A stretch of DNA of 60,629 bases from Blautia sp. (GTDB lineage: Bacteria; Bacillota; Clostridia; Lachnospirales; Lachnospiraceae), in assembly GCA_017463155.1 (NCBI GenBank), contig JAFTPT010000041.1, positions 1-60,629 on the forward strand, written 5' to 3'. Position numbers and translations under genes: made by a program. The notes under the pieces were generated by a model that saw only the letters and a list, made by a program, of their open reading frames with translations, ran no database searches and had not been told where the DNA came from. Positions 45,553-53,025 of this stretch are shown here, piece by piece (within the stretch, counting starts at the first letter, position 1; each line of letters starts with the position of its first letter).

Positions 45553-45594
45553 AAGATCAGCCAGACCCTATGCATGTTGGATCTGGCTGATCTT
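45553..45594. terminator. bidirectional terminator between eno and the WYL gene
   Basis: AAGATCAGCCAGA (45553-45565) pairs perfectly with TCTGGCTGATCTT (45582-45594), with T-rich sequence after it on the plus strand and A/T-rich sequence on the minus strand. Confidence 0.9.
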
Positions 45595-45596
45595 CT

Positions 45597-46598
45597 TTAT
45601 TCCTCATCCCGATACTTCATCAGGACACCTTCCATATATTCCCGATACTGCTCCCTGACAGACACCGGCCCGGTGATCTCCATATCCCTTCCGATAGCGG
45701 TCACCCAGCCGAAGAACTGCGGACTGACCGTGATCATGACCGTCGCTGTAAAATGATCCGGATCCTGGGGCACCATCCAGACGTCGCTTCCGAATCTGTC
45801 AATGACAACTCCGGCAAGATGGTTTTTGCACTTCAGCCGGACCTGCGTGTCCGTTCCGCCGAACATCCCGAAGGTCTTCCTCGAAAAACGGGCCAGATCC
45901 GTCCGGTCGGCTGCGGATTCCGGGCTTCTCTCCGCATCCAGAAGCTCCATATCCCGCATCTTGTCCACGCGGAAATGCTTGGTCTGCCTTGCGGCCTCGT
46001 CAAAGGCGATCAGGTAGTAGTTCTCGTCATCCCAGACAAGATGCAGCGGCGAAGCCGTATAAAAAGCGCCGTCATGCCGGTATTCCTGTTTTTTGTGGGT
46101 CGTCCATTCCACGTACCGGAACCGGATCTGCCGGTCGTGAAAGATCGCCGAATGCAGCTTGTCCACGTTGTAGTAGATCGTCTCGTTGCCGGTCTTCGGA
46201 CGGTCATAGACGACCACCTGGCTGGCCAGCTGCTTTGCCTCCTCCTTGCTGCAGAGTGCTTCCAGCTTGTCGATCAGCTCCCGGGATTTTTTCTCGGTGA
46301 TAAAGCGGGAGGATTGCACGGCATCCACCAGGAGCTTCAGCTCCGGAAGCTCAAACTGCCGCGAGGCCACATAGTATCCGCCCGTTTTCCCCTCGAGCCG
46401 GATAATGTCCAGCCCGACGGCGGAGAGCTTTTCGATCTCCGTGTAGAGAGTATGGCGGTCGATGGTGATGCCGTATTCACCTGTCAGGATACGCCCGATC
46501 TGCGCCGCGTTCAGGCTGTGCGTCTCATCCGTCCGCTCGAGAAGGACCTGCATAATGTAAAACGATTTGAGCGCGGGGAGGCCGATCTTCATTCCCAT
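45597..46598 (-). CDS. WYL-domain transcriptional regulator
   Basis: A 333-residue regulator of the YafY/PafC type. Residues 8-75 are a winged helix (LNAAQIGRILTGEYGITIDR). The WYL domain follows, with YTASPLHLVWDDENYYLIAF and FRVDKMRDMELLD, and a WCX C-terminal extension. WYL domains sense nucleic acids or small ligands and often control DNA-damage or defence genes. Its targets are unknown; it lies alone between eno and two very small genes. Confidence 0.9.
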   Translation of the reverse strand: MGMKIGLPALKSFYIMQVLLERTDETHSLNAAQIGRILTGEYGITIDRHTLYTEIEKLSAVGLDIIRLEGKTGGYYVASRQFELPELKLLVDAVQSSRFITEKKSRELIDKLEALCSKEEAKQLASQVVVYDRPKTGNETIYYNVDKLHSAIFHDRQIRFRYVEWTTHKKQEYRHDGAFYTASPLHLVWDDENYYLIAFDEAARQTKHFRVDKMRDMELLDAERSPESAADRTDLARFSRKTFGMFGGTDTQVRLKCKNHLAGVVIDRFGSDVWMVPQDPDHFTATVMITVSPQFFGWVTAIGRDMEITGPVSVREQYREYMEGVLMKYRDEE

Positions 46599-46661
46599 TT
46601 TCCATTTCTCCTGTCTTCAGCATCTGCCTTGCGGCTGTATGAGCATGACCCGGTGTATGCG

Positions 46662-46838
46662 TCAGATCTGTTTGCGGACGACCAGATATTCATCGCCGTT
46701 CCGGTAGTAGGGGCAGCTCCGGGACTCACCCCGGGTGACCCGGTAAAAGTCATCCTCGTCCATCTGGCAGTCACAGACATATTCCTCGTAATCTTCGTCA
46801 TAATAAAGGTACGCGCAGGTACTGCACATCGTATCCAT
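46662..46838 (-). CDS. small Cys-rich protein, DUF6472-like
   Basis: A 58-residue protein starting MDTMCSTCAYLYYDEDYEEY behind GGAGGAACAGAGG. It has CSTC, VCDCQ and SCPYY, giving five Cys that suggest a small zinc or iron site. It resembles the DUF6472 family seen in Lachnospiraceae, of unknown function. A longer frame in the same place (46589-46867) is a shadow. Confidence 0.75.
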   Translation of the reverse strand: MDTMCSTCAYLYYDEDYEEYVCDCQMDEDDFYRVTRGESRSCPYYRNGDEYLVVRKQI

Positions 46839-46943
46839 CCTCTGTTCCTCCTGTCTCCCACGGTCATGTACCTATTCTACGATGCCGGCAGCCTCTTGCC
46901 AACCCCATATTTCCATCCTTCTACCATGTATTGCCTTATTCCC

Positions 46944-47045
46944 TCAGCCCGCCAGGTACTCCCTGTAATCGCCCTCCGATGCGAAAAGCATGTACCTGCC
47001 TTCCACATATCCCATGTATCCACTCTCCGTACAATAGCCTTTCAT
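46944..47045 (-). CDS. very small conserved-looking protein (33 aa)
   Basis: A 33-residue frame beginning MKGYCTESGYMGYVEGRYML and ending EYLAG, preceded by a perfect AAAGGAGGTATTTTT ribosome binding site. The Tyr/Gly-rich pattern with MGYV and RYMLF is coherent. Function unknown. It lies between the histidine kinase and the DUF6472-like gene. Confidence 0.65.
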   Translation of the reverse strand: MKGYCTESGYMGYVEGRYMLFASEGDYREYLAG

Positions 47046-47120
47046 AAAAATACCTCCTTTGGCGCTGCTGTTTATCTGTTATAAACAGTATCGCAAAGGA
47101 GGTGGTAAAAAATCCCGCCA

Positions 47121-48362
47121 TCATAAAACGATCCGGATCCTCGTGCCGATCCCGGTCCGGGAGAGGATCTCAAAGTGTCCTTTGTGCTTGTCGACGATCC
47201 ATTTGGCGATGGACAGGCCCAGGCCGGTCCCGTCGTAGGAGCGGACCTCGTCGCTCCGGTAGAAGCGCTCGAACATGTGCGCGACGTCCGCCTCTTCCAT
47301 GCCGATCCCCGAATCCTGCACCTGCAGATAAGGCTGTCCGGCCTCGTTCCGCCCGCAGGAAAGAAGGATCTCGTCCCCTTCGTTGGTATACTTGGCGGCA
47401 TTGTCGATCAAGATACGCACCGCCTGCTTTAAAAGTCCCGGATCGGCCGAGACCGTCAGGCTCTCCTCCGGCGCGGAAAAACGGTACGGATGACGCTCGT
47501 CGATCATGAAGGATTCCTCGTAGGTCTCCTGCATCATCGCCTTCAGGTCCACCGCCTCCAGATTCAGGGAGGTCCTTCCGCTGTCGCCCCTCGCCAGGAA
47601 CAGAAGCTGCTCCACCAGGTGGTTCATATGGTCCGACTCATGCCGGATGGCCGTGATGGATTCCTCCAGGATCTTCTCGTCCTCCTTGCCCCAGCGGTCC
47701 AGCATGTTGGCGTAGCCCTGGATCACGGCGATCGGCGTCCGCAGCTCATGGGAGGCATCGTTGACGAACCGGGCCTGCTGCCGGTAGATGTCGCGCATGC
47801 GCAGCAGCAGATTGTTCATGGCGGTCTCGACGCCGGCCAGGTCGCTGTCCCCGAAGGACAGGGTCTCCTTGCCCTCGGGCGAGATCTTCGCGATGGCTTC
47901 CTCCAGCTGCAGGTATTTATCCTCGGAGAAGGAAAGTCGGCTCAGCTCATCCGCTCTGAGAGCCAGCTGGTCCACAGGGCTCAGGATACGGCGGATCCGC
48001 CGGTCTTCGGGAAAATAAAAGAGCCACTGGGAGAAAAACTGCAGTGCAAACAGACCGGAGACCGCGGCGGAAAGCCACAGAAGATACTGCTGTACCTCCA
48101 GGCGCAGAAGCTCTTTGCCGCTGCTGTCCGCGATAAAGTAGATGATCTGCTTTGCTTTCTCATCATATGTAAAATAGCGGGAGACATCCGCAAAAAACTT
48201 TCCCGTCACCGCCAGTTCCTGTCCCGCAAGGAAACAGACCGCGGCCACGACCGCGAGCAGGATGTCCAGGCGCAGATACAGCCAGACCATCTTCCCGATC
48301 TGATGAAAATGCAGCTTCCGCGTGATCGAACTCACCCTTTTGCGGTTTTCGGTCTGACTCAT
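47121..48362 (-). CDS. sensor histidine kinase
   Basis: A 413-residue membrane kinase. Two membrane helices (about residues 27-47 and 92-117) enclose a short 45-residue extracytoplasmic loop. A HAMP-like linker is followed by the phospho-accepting His in FVNDASHELRTPIAVIQGYA, the N box LIDNAAKYT, G1 VQDSGIGM, F box and G2 GTGLGLSIAKWIV. It is 23 bases after the response-regulator gene. The small loop suggests sensing of membrane or lipid state rather than a large ligand. Confidence 0.94.
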   Translation of the reverse strand: MSQTENRKRVSSITRKLHFHQIGKMVWLYLRLDILLAVVAAVCFLAGQELAVTGKFFADVSRYFTYDEKAKQIIYFIADSSGKELLRLEVQQYLLWLSAAVSGLFALQFFSQWLFYFPEDRRIRRILSPVDQLALRADELSRLSFSEDKYLQLEEAIAKISPEGKETLSFGDSDLAGVETAMNNLLLRMRDIYRQQARFVNDASHELRTPIAVIQGYANMLDRWGKEDEKILEESITAIRHESDHMNHLVEQLLFLARGDSGRTSLNLEAVDLKAMMQETYEESFMIDERHPYRFSAPEESLTVSADPGLLKQAVRILIDNAAKYTNEGDEILLSCGRNEAGQPYLQVQDSGIGMEEADVAHMFERFYRSDEVRSYDGTGLGLSIAKWIVDKHKGHFEILSRTGIGTRIRIVL

Positions 48363-48385
48363 GGCTGATCATCCTCCGCTCTTCT

Positions 48386-49120
48386 TTACAGTTCCTGTTC
48401 AGGACCTTCCTGCCAGGTTTTTATGACATACCCTACGCCCCGCACGGTGTGGATCATCTTGACGGAAAAGACGTCGTCGATCTTTCCCCGGAGAAAACGG
48501 ACGTACACGTCGATGACGTTCGTCTCGCCCACATAATCGTAGCCACAGACCGTATTCAGGAGCGTCTCCCTCGACAGAACGATGTCCTGATTGGAAAGCA
48601 GGGTCTTCAGCATCAAAAACTCCCGGTTGGTCAGGGTGATCTCATGGGAGCCGTAGGTCACCCTGCGCTTCGGTTCATCCAGACGCAGGGGACCCCAGGT
48701 CAGGACCCCTTCTTCCTTTTGTTCCGCATCGGCCCGGCCGGCTGCCTCCTCCGACGCATGATGCAGCTTCAGGGCGACGCGGATCCGGGCAAGCAGCTCC
48801 TCGATGGCAAAAGGCTTGGTGATGTAGTCCACCGCCCCGGCATCGAGGCCTGCCACCTTGTCCATCACGGCATCCCTCGCCGTCAGAAGGATCACCGGCG
48901 TCTGTTTTTCCTTCTGCAGCCTGCGGAGGACCTCCAGGCCATTGAGGCCCGGCAGCATGATATCCAGGAGGACCAGGTCGTACTCCGCCTGCACCGCCTT
49001 GTCAAGGGCGGTCCTTCCGTCAAAGGCCTTGTCGGTCTCATATCCCTCATGTTTCAGTTCCAGCTCCACAAAACGGGCCAGTTTTTCTTCATCTTCTACG
49101 ATCAGAATCTTAGCGCTCAT
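48386..49120 (-). CDS. OmpR-family response regulator
   Basis: A 244-residue regulator. The receiver has DEE near residue 10, the phospho-Asp in YDLVLLDIMLPGLNG, a Thr/Ala switch and the Lys in DYITKPF. The winged-helix output domain has LTNREFMLLKTLLSNQD-like sequence and TVCGYDYVGETNVIDVYVRF. Two tandem ATGs follow GGAG; the second is chosen by spacing. It is encoded between the DUF4870-like gene and the kinase gene in one operon. A direct-repeat box upstream of the operon is its likely site. Confidence 0.94.
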   Translation of the reverse strand: MSAKILIVEDEEKLARFVELELKHEGYETDKAFDGRTALDKAVQAEYDLVLLDIMLPGLNGLEVLRRLQKEKQTPVILLTARDAVMDKVAGLDAGAVDYITKPFAIEELLARIRVALKLHHASEEAAGRADAEQKEEGVLTWGPLRLDEPKRRVTYGSHEITLTNREFLMLKTLLSNQDIVLSRETLLNTVCGYDYVGETNVIDVYVRFLRGKIDDVFSVKMIHTVRGVGYVIKTWQEGPEQEL

Positions 49121-49168
49121 CATTTTCTCCATGCAGGCCTTCAAAAGCCTGTGTCCCTTCGGTCATTC

Positions 49169-49471
49169 TCAGTTCAGGATACGGATGTCACCGATCAGCG
49201 GAAGCGGCTCGCCGCTTGCCTTGGCTCCCCGCACGATGCCCATGATCGACAGGATCAGGCCCACCAGACCGATAATGCCGCCGATCATTCCGAACAGGCC
49301 GCCGATCCGGCTGCAAAAGCTGCCGACCGTACTGAGCAGATTAAGCACGAGCGCCTGATTCAGGTGCTGACGTACGACGCGGTCATCCTTGCTGCTCAGG
49401 AAATAGGCGGCAAACCAGCCGATCCAGGTGATATAACTGATAACGGAATAAAGCTTTGTGTTCTGCTCCAT
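49169..49471 (-). CDS. small membrane protein, DUF4870-like
   Basis: A 100-residue protein with about three membrane segments: LYSVISYITWIGWFAAYFLS, an inner LNQALVLNLLSTVG and a Gly/Ile-rich GMIGGIIGLVGLILSIMGIV. The RQHLNQALVL motif is typical of DUF4870 proteins. It is the first gene of the two-component operon and could be an accessory sensor or an effector for membrane stress. Start follows AAGGAGAAAATC. Confidence 0.85.
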   Translation of the reverse strand: MEQNTKLYSVISYITWIGWFAAYFLSSKDDRVVRQHLNQALVLNLLSTVGSFCSRIGGLFGMIGGIIGLVGLILSIMGIVRGAKASGEPLPLIGDIRILN

Positions 49472-49538
49472 GATTTTCTCCTTCCTAACTGCCTCACCGG
49501 CACCTCTTTGTTTTCTGTACCTAGCATACCCTATATTT

Positions 49539-49577
49539 CTTTAATCATCTTTGAAGAATTATTAAAATTACATTAAA
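49539..49577 (-). promoter_or_regulatory. response-regulator box A (two-component operon)
   Basis: On the minus strand the repeats TTTAATG, TTTAATA, TTCAAAG and ATTAAAG are spaced by 11 bases, followed ten bases later by TATGCT as a -10 box. The -35 position has no consensus. This layout is that of promoters activated by OmpR/PhoP-type regulators. The box overlaps the 3' end of the REP-associated transposase gene. Confidence 0.65.
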
Positions 49578-50213
49578 ACAAGACAGGGTACGATTCTCTT
49601 TCGTTACGCATATCTGACCGGTATTTCCAAATTCCTGTCTGATCCACTCCACGGCCATCTGGTCTGCCGGCTTGTGCCTGCCCTTCTCTGTCAGGTCAAG
49701 ACACTGATCGCCGTTTTCCATCTGAATGAAGTGAATCAGCTCCGGGCCATTTACACTGCATGGAAGATGAATTCCTTGCATAATCTCATCCATATTACTA
49801 TATGGATAATCTTCCGGTTTTCTGCAGAGCCCCGCAGCAACCGGATTACGGAGAATATATCTCAATACACAAAGAAAATACCTTTCATCCTCGACCGGCT
49901 CACTTCGGAAACGATCCTGAAAAAGATGTCCTTCGCGATCGTATTTTGTGTTATACCAATATACAAACGAAGTACCTATCCGTTTGAAGGTCGTCTCGAG
50001 AGCTTCCTCTGTCGTCTTCAGGAGAATATGCACATGATTTCCCATTAAGCAATACGCATATAACTCAAACCGGGAAATTTCCCTGAACCTCTGTAAAGTG
50101 AAAATAAAAGCCTTGTAGTCTTCATCATCGAAGAAGATCTGCTGTCGATTGATCCCCCTCAGCATGACATGATAAATACCACTGACAGCTTTTAGCCGCA
50201 CTCTTCTCGGCAT
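49545..50213 (-). CDS. REP-associated tyrosine transposase (RAYT)
   Basis: A 222-residue Y1-type transposase. The start region PRRVRLKAVSGIYHVMLRGI, the HUH motif GNHVHILL and the catalytic-helix region FVYWYNTKYDREGHLFQDRF are characteristic, followed by YILRNPVAAGL. RAYTs mobilise REP palindromes. A REP-like palindrome lies 136 bases upstream of its start and a degenerate one inside its 3' end. The last residues ENRTLSC are encoded by that REP and the final CFNVILIILQR by the neighbouring operon's regulatory box, so the native C-terminus seems replaced. Activity is uncertain. Confidence 0.88.
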   Translation of the reverse strand: MPRRVRLKAVSGIYHVMLRGINRQQIFFDDEDYKAFIFTLQRFREISRFELYAYCLMGNHVHILLKTTEEALETTFKRIGTSFVYWYNTKYDREGHLFQDRFRSEPVEDERYFLCVLRYILRNPVAAGLCRKPEDYPYSNMDEIMQGIHLPCSVNGPELIHFIQMENGDQCLDLTEKGRHKPADQMAVEWIRQEFGNTGQICVTKENRTLSCFNVILIILQR

Positions 50214-50349
50214 ATGCAACACCTCTGTCTCTCCGGATGCAGGTTAAAGCCAGGCAGATACCGTCCCTCACTTTTCTTCCTGACTCAGCCCTGCCATAGA
50301 ATTATACCATGGTGAAAACGATCCCGTCGATAGGAGGTTTTGTCGAATC

Positions 50350-50379
50350 AAAAAAAGACAGAGAACCGTCCCCTGTCTT
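50350..50379. repeat. REP-like palindrome upstream of the RAYT gene
   Basis: AAGACAG, core AGAACCGTCCC, CTGTCTTG: the inverse orientation of the REP family in this window. Confidence 0.8.
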
Positions 50380-50397
50380 GCTGTCTTGAATTAGCGC

Positions 50398-50426
50398 TTG
50401 ACAAACTGATATCAATTTGATATCAT
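50398..50426 (+). promoter_or_regulatory. promoter and operator of the SPFH gene
   Basis: TTGACA (50398-50403), a 17-base spacer and TATCAT (50421-50426). TGATATCA occurs twice (50407-50414 and 50418-50425), each a palindrome, together a 19-base palindrome that covers the spacer and most of the -10 box. This is a strong candidate repressor operator. Confidence 0.8.
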
Positions 50427-50481
50427 ATCCACATCAAATAAATAACACATGCTTTTCATATAAGCAAAAGGAGGTATTGTC

Positions 50482-51513
50482 ATGACGGAAAAGGTGTTGC
50501 AGGGAAAGAAAAACGGTATGCTCGTGCTGCTCGGCATTATCGTACTGGAGGTGCTCGGGGTCCTCGCCATCGTGTCCGGCGCCGTCCGGCTGGATGCCCG
50601 TGCGGAACCGCTCGGTGTGTTCCTGCTGGTCGTCGGCATCATCCTGGTCGCCGGCGCCCCGATCCTGATCCCCGGACTGAAGGTCCTGAAACCACAGGAA
50701 GCCCTCGTGCTCACCCTGTTCGGCAAGTATGTCGGTACATTAAAGGAAGAAGGCTTCTATTTTGTCAATCCTTTCTGCTCAAGCGTGAATCCGGCCGCCA
50801 AGACCAGGCTGAACCAGAGCGGGGACGTGGACGGCGGAAGCGGCAGCGGCCTTCAAAAGATCCTCATGTCCGGCTCCAACGCCAACATTGAGCTTCCCAA
50901 CAAGAAGATCTCTCTCAAGATCATGACACTTAACAACAACCGCCAGAAGATCAACGACTGTCTCGGCAACCCGGTGGAGATCGGCATCGCCGTCATGTGG
51001 CGGGTGACCGACACCGCCAAGGCGGTCTTTAACGTAGACAACTTTAAGGAGTACCTTTCTCTCCAGTGTGACAGTGCCCTTCGGAACATCGTACGCATCT
51101 ATCCCTACGACGTAGCTCCCAATGTGGATACCACCGGTGACGGCATCGCCGATGAGGGAAGCCTCCGCGGTTCCAGCGAGATCGTGGCACAGCGGATCCG
51201 CGACGAGATCCAGAGCAAGGTGGCGGACGCCGGCCTTGAGATCATCGAAGCCCGTATCACCTATCTGGCTTACGCGCCCGAGATCGCGGCCGTCATGCTG
51301 CAGAGGCAGCAGGCTTCCGCCATCATCGACGCGCGCAAGATGATCGTGGACGGCGCGGTCGGCATGGTCGAGATGGCCCTCGACCGCCTGAGTGAAAAAG
51401 AGACCGTCGTACTGGACGAAGAGAGAAAAGCCGCCATGGTATCCAATCTGCTCGTCGTTCTCTGCGGCAACCATGACGCACAGCCTATCGTAAACACAGG
51501 CAGTCTGTATTGA
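50482..51513 (+). CDS. SPFH-domain membrane protein
   Basis: A 343-residue protein. Two membrane helices near residues 13-35 and 45-66 precede the SPFH domain ([77 protein letters not shown]). The C-terminal helix lacks the long Ala/Glu coiled coil of the other SPFH protein at 17541. It resembles a clostridial SPFH group paired with a small Arc-like protein, which is exactly the downstream gene. Membrane microdomain function is inferred. Start follows AAAAGGAGGTATTGTC. Confidence 0.9.
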   Translation: MTEKVLQGKKNGMLVLLGIIVLEVLGVLAIVSGAVRLDARAEPLGVFLLVVGIILVAGAPILIPGLKVLKPQEALVLTLFGKYVGTLKEEGFYFVNPFCSSVNPAAKTRLNQSGDVDGGSGSGLQKILMSGSNANIELPNKKISLKIMTLNNNRQKINDCLGNPVEIGIAVMWRVTDTAKAVFNVDNFKEYLSLQCDSALRNIVRIYPYDVAPNVDTTGDGIADEGSLRGSSEIVAQRIRDEIQSKVADAGLEIIEARITYLAYAPEIAAVMLQRQQASAIIDARKMIVDGAVGMVEMALDRLSEKETVVLDEERKAAMVSNLLVVLCGNHDAQPIVNTGSLY

Positions 51514-51557
51514 CGGCCTGACTACCACTCGTAAAGTGCAGGAAAGGAAACACACCT

Positions 51558-51758
51558 ATGGCCGACAACAGAAAAAAGCAGGTTCCGCTCCGGCTTTCCG
51601 AGCAGCTTTACAATGCGATCGCGGCCTGGGCGGAGGATGATTTCCGCTCCGTCAACGGACAGATCGAGTATCTGTTGACAGAATGTGTCCGCCAGCGCAA
51701 AAAGAACGGAAAATATGTTTCGGAGCATCTGGACGAGCCTCCGGAGCTGGACATCTGA
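51558..51758 (+). CDS. ribbon-helix-helix (Arc-like) DNA-binding protein
   Basis: A 66-residue protein. [20 protein letters not shown] gives the beta strand and first helix, and [18 protein letters not shown] the second helix of an Arc/MetJ-type fold. It follows the SPFH gene by 44 bases with AAGGAAACACACCT before the start. Dimeric RHH proteins bind short palindromes such as the TGATATCA pair in front of the SPFH gene, so autoregulation is likely. REP-like repeats follow its stop. Confidence 0.85.
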   Translation: MADNRKKQVPLRLSEQLYNAIAAWAEDDFRSVNGQIEYLLTECVRQRKKNGKYVSEHLDEPPELDI

Positions 51759-51767
51759 AAAAACCAG

Positions 51768-51833
51768 CGGAACGGGAGGACGGTTCTTCGTTCCAGGCAA
51801 TGCCCGGAACGTAAGAACCGTCCTCCCGTTCCG
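51768..51833. repeat. inverted REP doublet (REPIN-like)
   Basis: CGGAACGGGAGGACGGTTCT and its inverse AGAACCGTCCTCCCGTTCCG flank a short centre with GGAATG-like sequence. Two REP units in inverse orientation are the form known to be mobilised by RAYTs. Confidence 0.8.
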
Positions 51834-51835
51834 CG

Positions 51836-51869
51836 AAAAAAAGACAGAGAACCGTCCCCTGTCTTTTTT
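51836..51869. repeat. REP-like palindrome
   Basis: AAAAAAAGACAG, core AGAACCGTCCC, CTGTCTTTTTT: nearly identical to the copies at 32.6 and 50.35 kb, and immediately after the REPIN-like doublet. Confidence 0.8.
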
Positions 51870-51878
51870 CTATCGTAT

Positions 51879-52418
51879 TTATTCTTCGGTGTCGTTGCTG
51901 CCGGAAAACTCATTCTTGACATAGTTGGCGACATTTTCCGCGGAATTGATCAGTTCGTTTGCCTTGGTGAGATCATCCTTGCCTTCGAAGCTGTACTTAA
52001 ATCCGAGGAACAGTCCGACCAGCAGCACCGGAAGCGCCAGCTTCCAGATAAAGAGCACCACCAGCACCAGGATGCTTACCGGAACGCGGAAGACTTCTCT
52101 CTCCTTGCGGGTCACGACAAACGCGTTGTCCCTGCAGATCCGGATGAAGTCCCGTACGAGAGCCCGGAAGCTGCGGCGCGCGCGCCCTTTTTCCTTCTCC
52201 TCGTTGTAGACCGTCTTCTCGACCGGCGCGTAATCCTCCTGCTGGTCATAGTCCGTCGAGTAGCTGGTCTTCTGCGGACCGGCTGTCTTTCCCTGCTTCT
52301 CCAGCAGCACCATCGCGTCCAGAAGATCCCAACCGCTCTGCTCCAGCGCGCCCTTTGCTTCCTCGTAGCTTACATTGGCTCTTTCTCTCAGCTTTTCGAC
52401 TTTTTCGAAGTTATCCAT
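51879..52418 (-). CDS. UBA/DUF4342-like membrane protein
   Basis: A 179-residue protein. Residues 5-45 are a UBA-like three-helix domain (ERANVSYEEAKGALEQSGWD). A charged linker is followed by FRALVRDFIRICRDNAFVV, a DUF4342-like segment with KEREVFRVPVSILVLVVLFI and two closely spaced membrane helices, then a short acidic tail. The family is common in clostridia and unstudied; an envelope-stress role is suspected because it lies under the same operator as the two-component operon. A frameshifted, internally deleted paralogue lies at 55804-56185. Confidence 0.85.
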   Translation of the reverse strand: MDNFEKVEKLRERANVSYEEAKGALEQSGWDLLDAMVLLEKQGKTAGPQKTSYSTDYDQQEDYAPVEKTVYNEEKEKGRARRSFRALVRDFIRICRDNAFVVTRKEREVFRVPVSILVLVVLFIWKLALPVLLVGLFLGFKYSFEGKDDLTKANELINSAENVANYVKNEFSGSNDTEE

Positions 52419-52518
52419 GATCGTTCCTCCTTCTGATCATCCGCCCTTTTCTCTTGCGGCGGTTCTGTTTTTTCTACCGGGGTGTTCCCCTTACACGATC
52501 ATAGCTTACACTTCTTTT

Positions 52519-52557
52519 CTTTAATCATCTTTGAAAAAACATTAAAAACACATTAAA
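52519..52557 (-). promoter_or_regulatory. response-regulator box B (DUF4342-like gene)
   Basis: TTTAATG, TTTAATG, TTCAAAG and ATTAAAG repeats at 11-base spacing, then TAAGCT ten bases on as a -10 box. The order and distances match box A. Confidence 0.65.
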
Positions 52558-52584
52558 GTAAAACATAATTACCCTTAATGATCA

Positions 52585-52776
52585 TCAATTCAAGGTTCCG
52601 CAGATCTTGCAGACATAGCCGTTTCCCACTTCAATGCAGAGTGTTCTTTTTCCGCACTTGCTGCAAAAATGAACTTCCGTCCTGGCGCCATAAACTCCCA
52701 TTCCACCTTCTACCTTCTCCAGGTCTTCTTCATCGATCTTAGTATCAAGTCTGCTGTCGGTTCCATCTTTCATCAT
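52585..52776 (-). CDS. double-glycine-leader zinc-ribbon peptide 1
   Basis: A 63-residue peptide. Residues 1-25 end in IDEEDLEKVEGG, which fits the double-glycine leader consensus of exported peptides. The 38-residue core has FCSKCGKRT and YVCKICGTLN, two Cys pairs of a zinc ribbon. Start behind GGAGGTCAACAGG. It follows a decayed relative and the C11 peptidase gene A. No leader-cleaving ABC transporter is in view. Export and processing are inferred from the leader. Confidence 0.75.
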   Translation of the reverse strand: MMKDGTDSRLDTKIDEEDLEKVEGGMGVYGARTEVHFCSKCGKRTLCIEVGNGYVCKICGTLN

Positions 52777-52800
52777 TTCCTGTTGACCTCCTTCTTTGTA

Positions 52801-52968
52801 TCAATACTTGTTCAGCGTTTGACAGGTCTTACATACATACCCGTTCCCTGCGGGATACACGATTCTGTACACACCGCACTTCTGACAGAAACGCACATCT
52901 GTCTTCGCGCCATATTCCGGATCTTCCCATCCTCCGGCAAATCTTCGTATCCATATTACAACCTGATA
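52801..52968 (-). pseudogene. leaderless zinc-ribbon peptide remnant
   Basis: In this frame the sequence AGGWEDPEYGAKTDVRFCQK, then CG, YVCKTCQTLNKY is clearly a relative of peptide 1, but no ATG, GTG or TTG precedes it before an in-frame stop; the leader is lost or frameshifted. It lies between peptide 1 and C11 peptidase A. Confidence 0.7.
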
Positions 52969-53025
52969 CTAACACAGGTTCTGTCACATTTCTGTCACAG
53001 GATTTATCCGGGAGTACTGAACGTC

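Noticed and set aside
46589-46867. 92-codon minus-strand frame
   Set aside because: It overlaps the DUF6472-like gene in another frame; the latter has the better ribosome binding site and Cys pattern.
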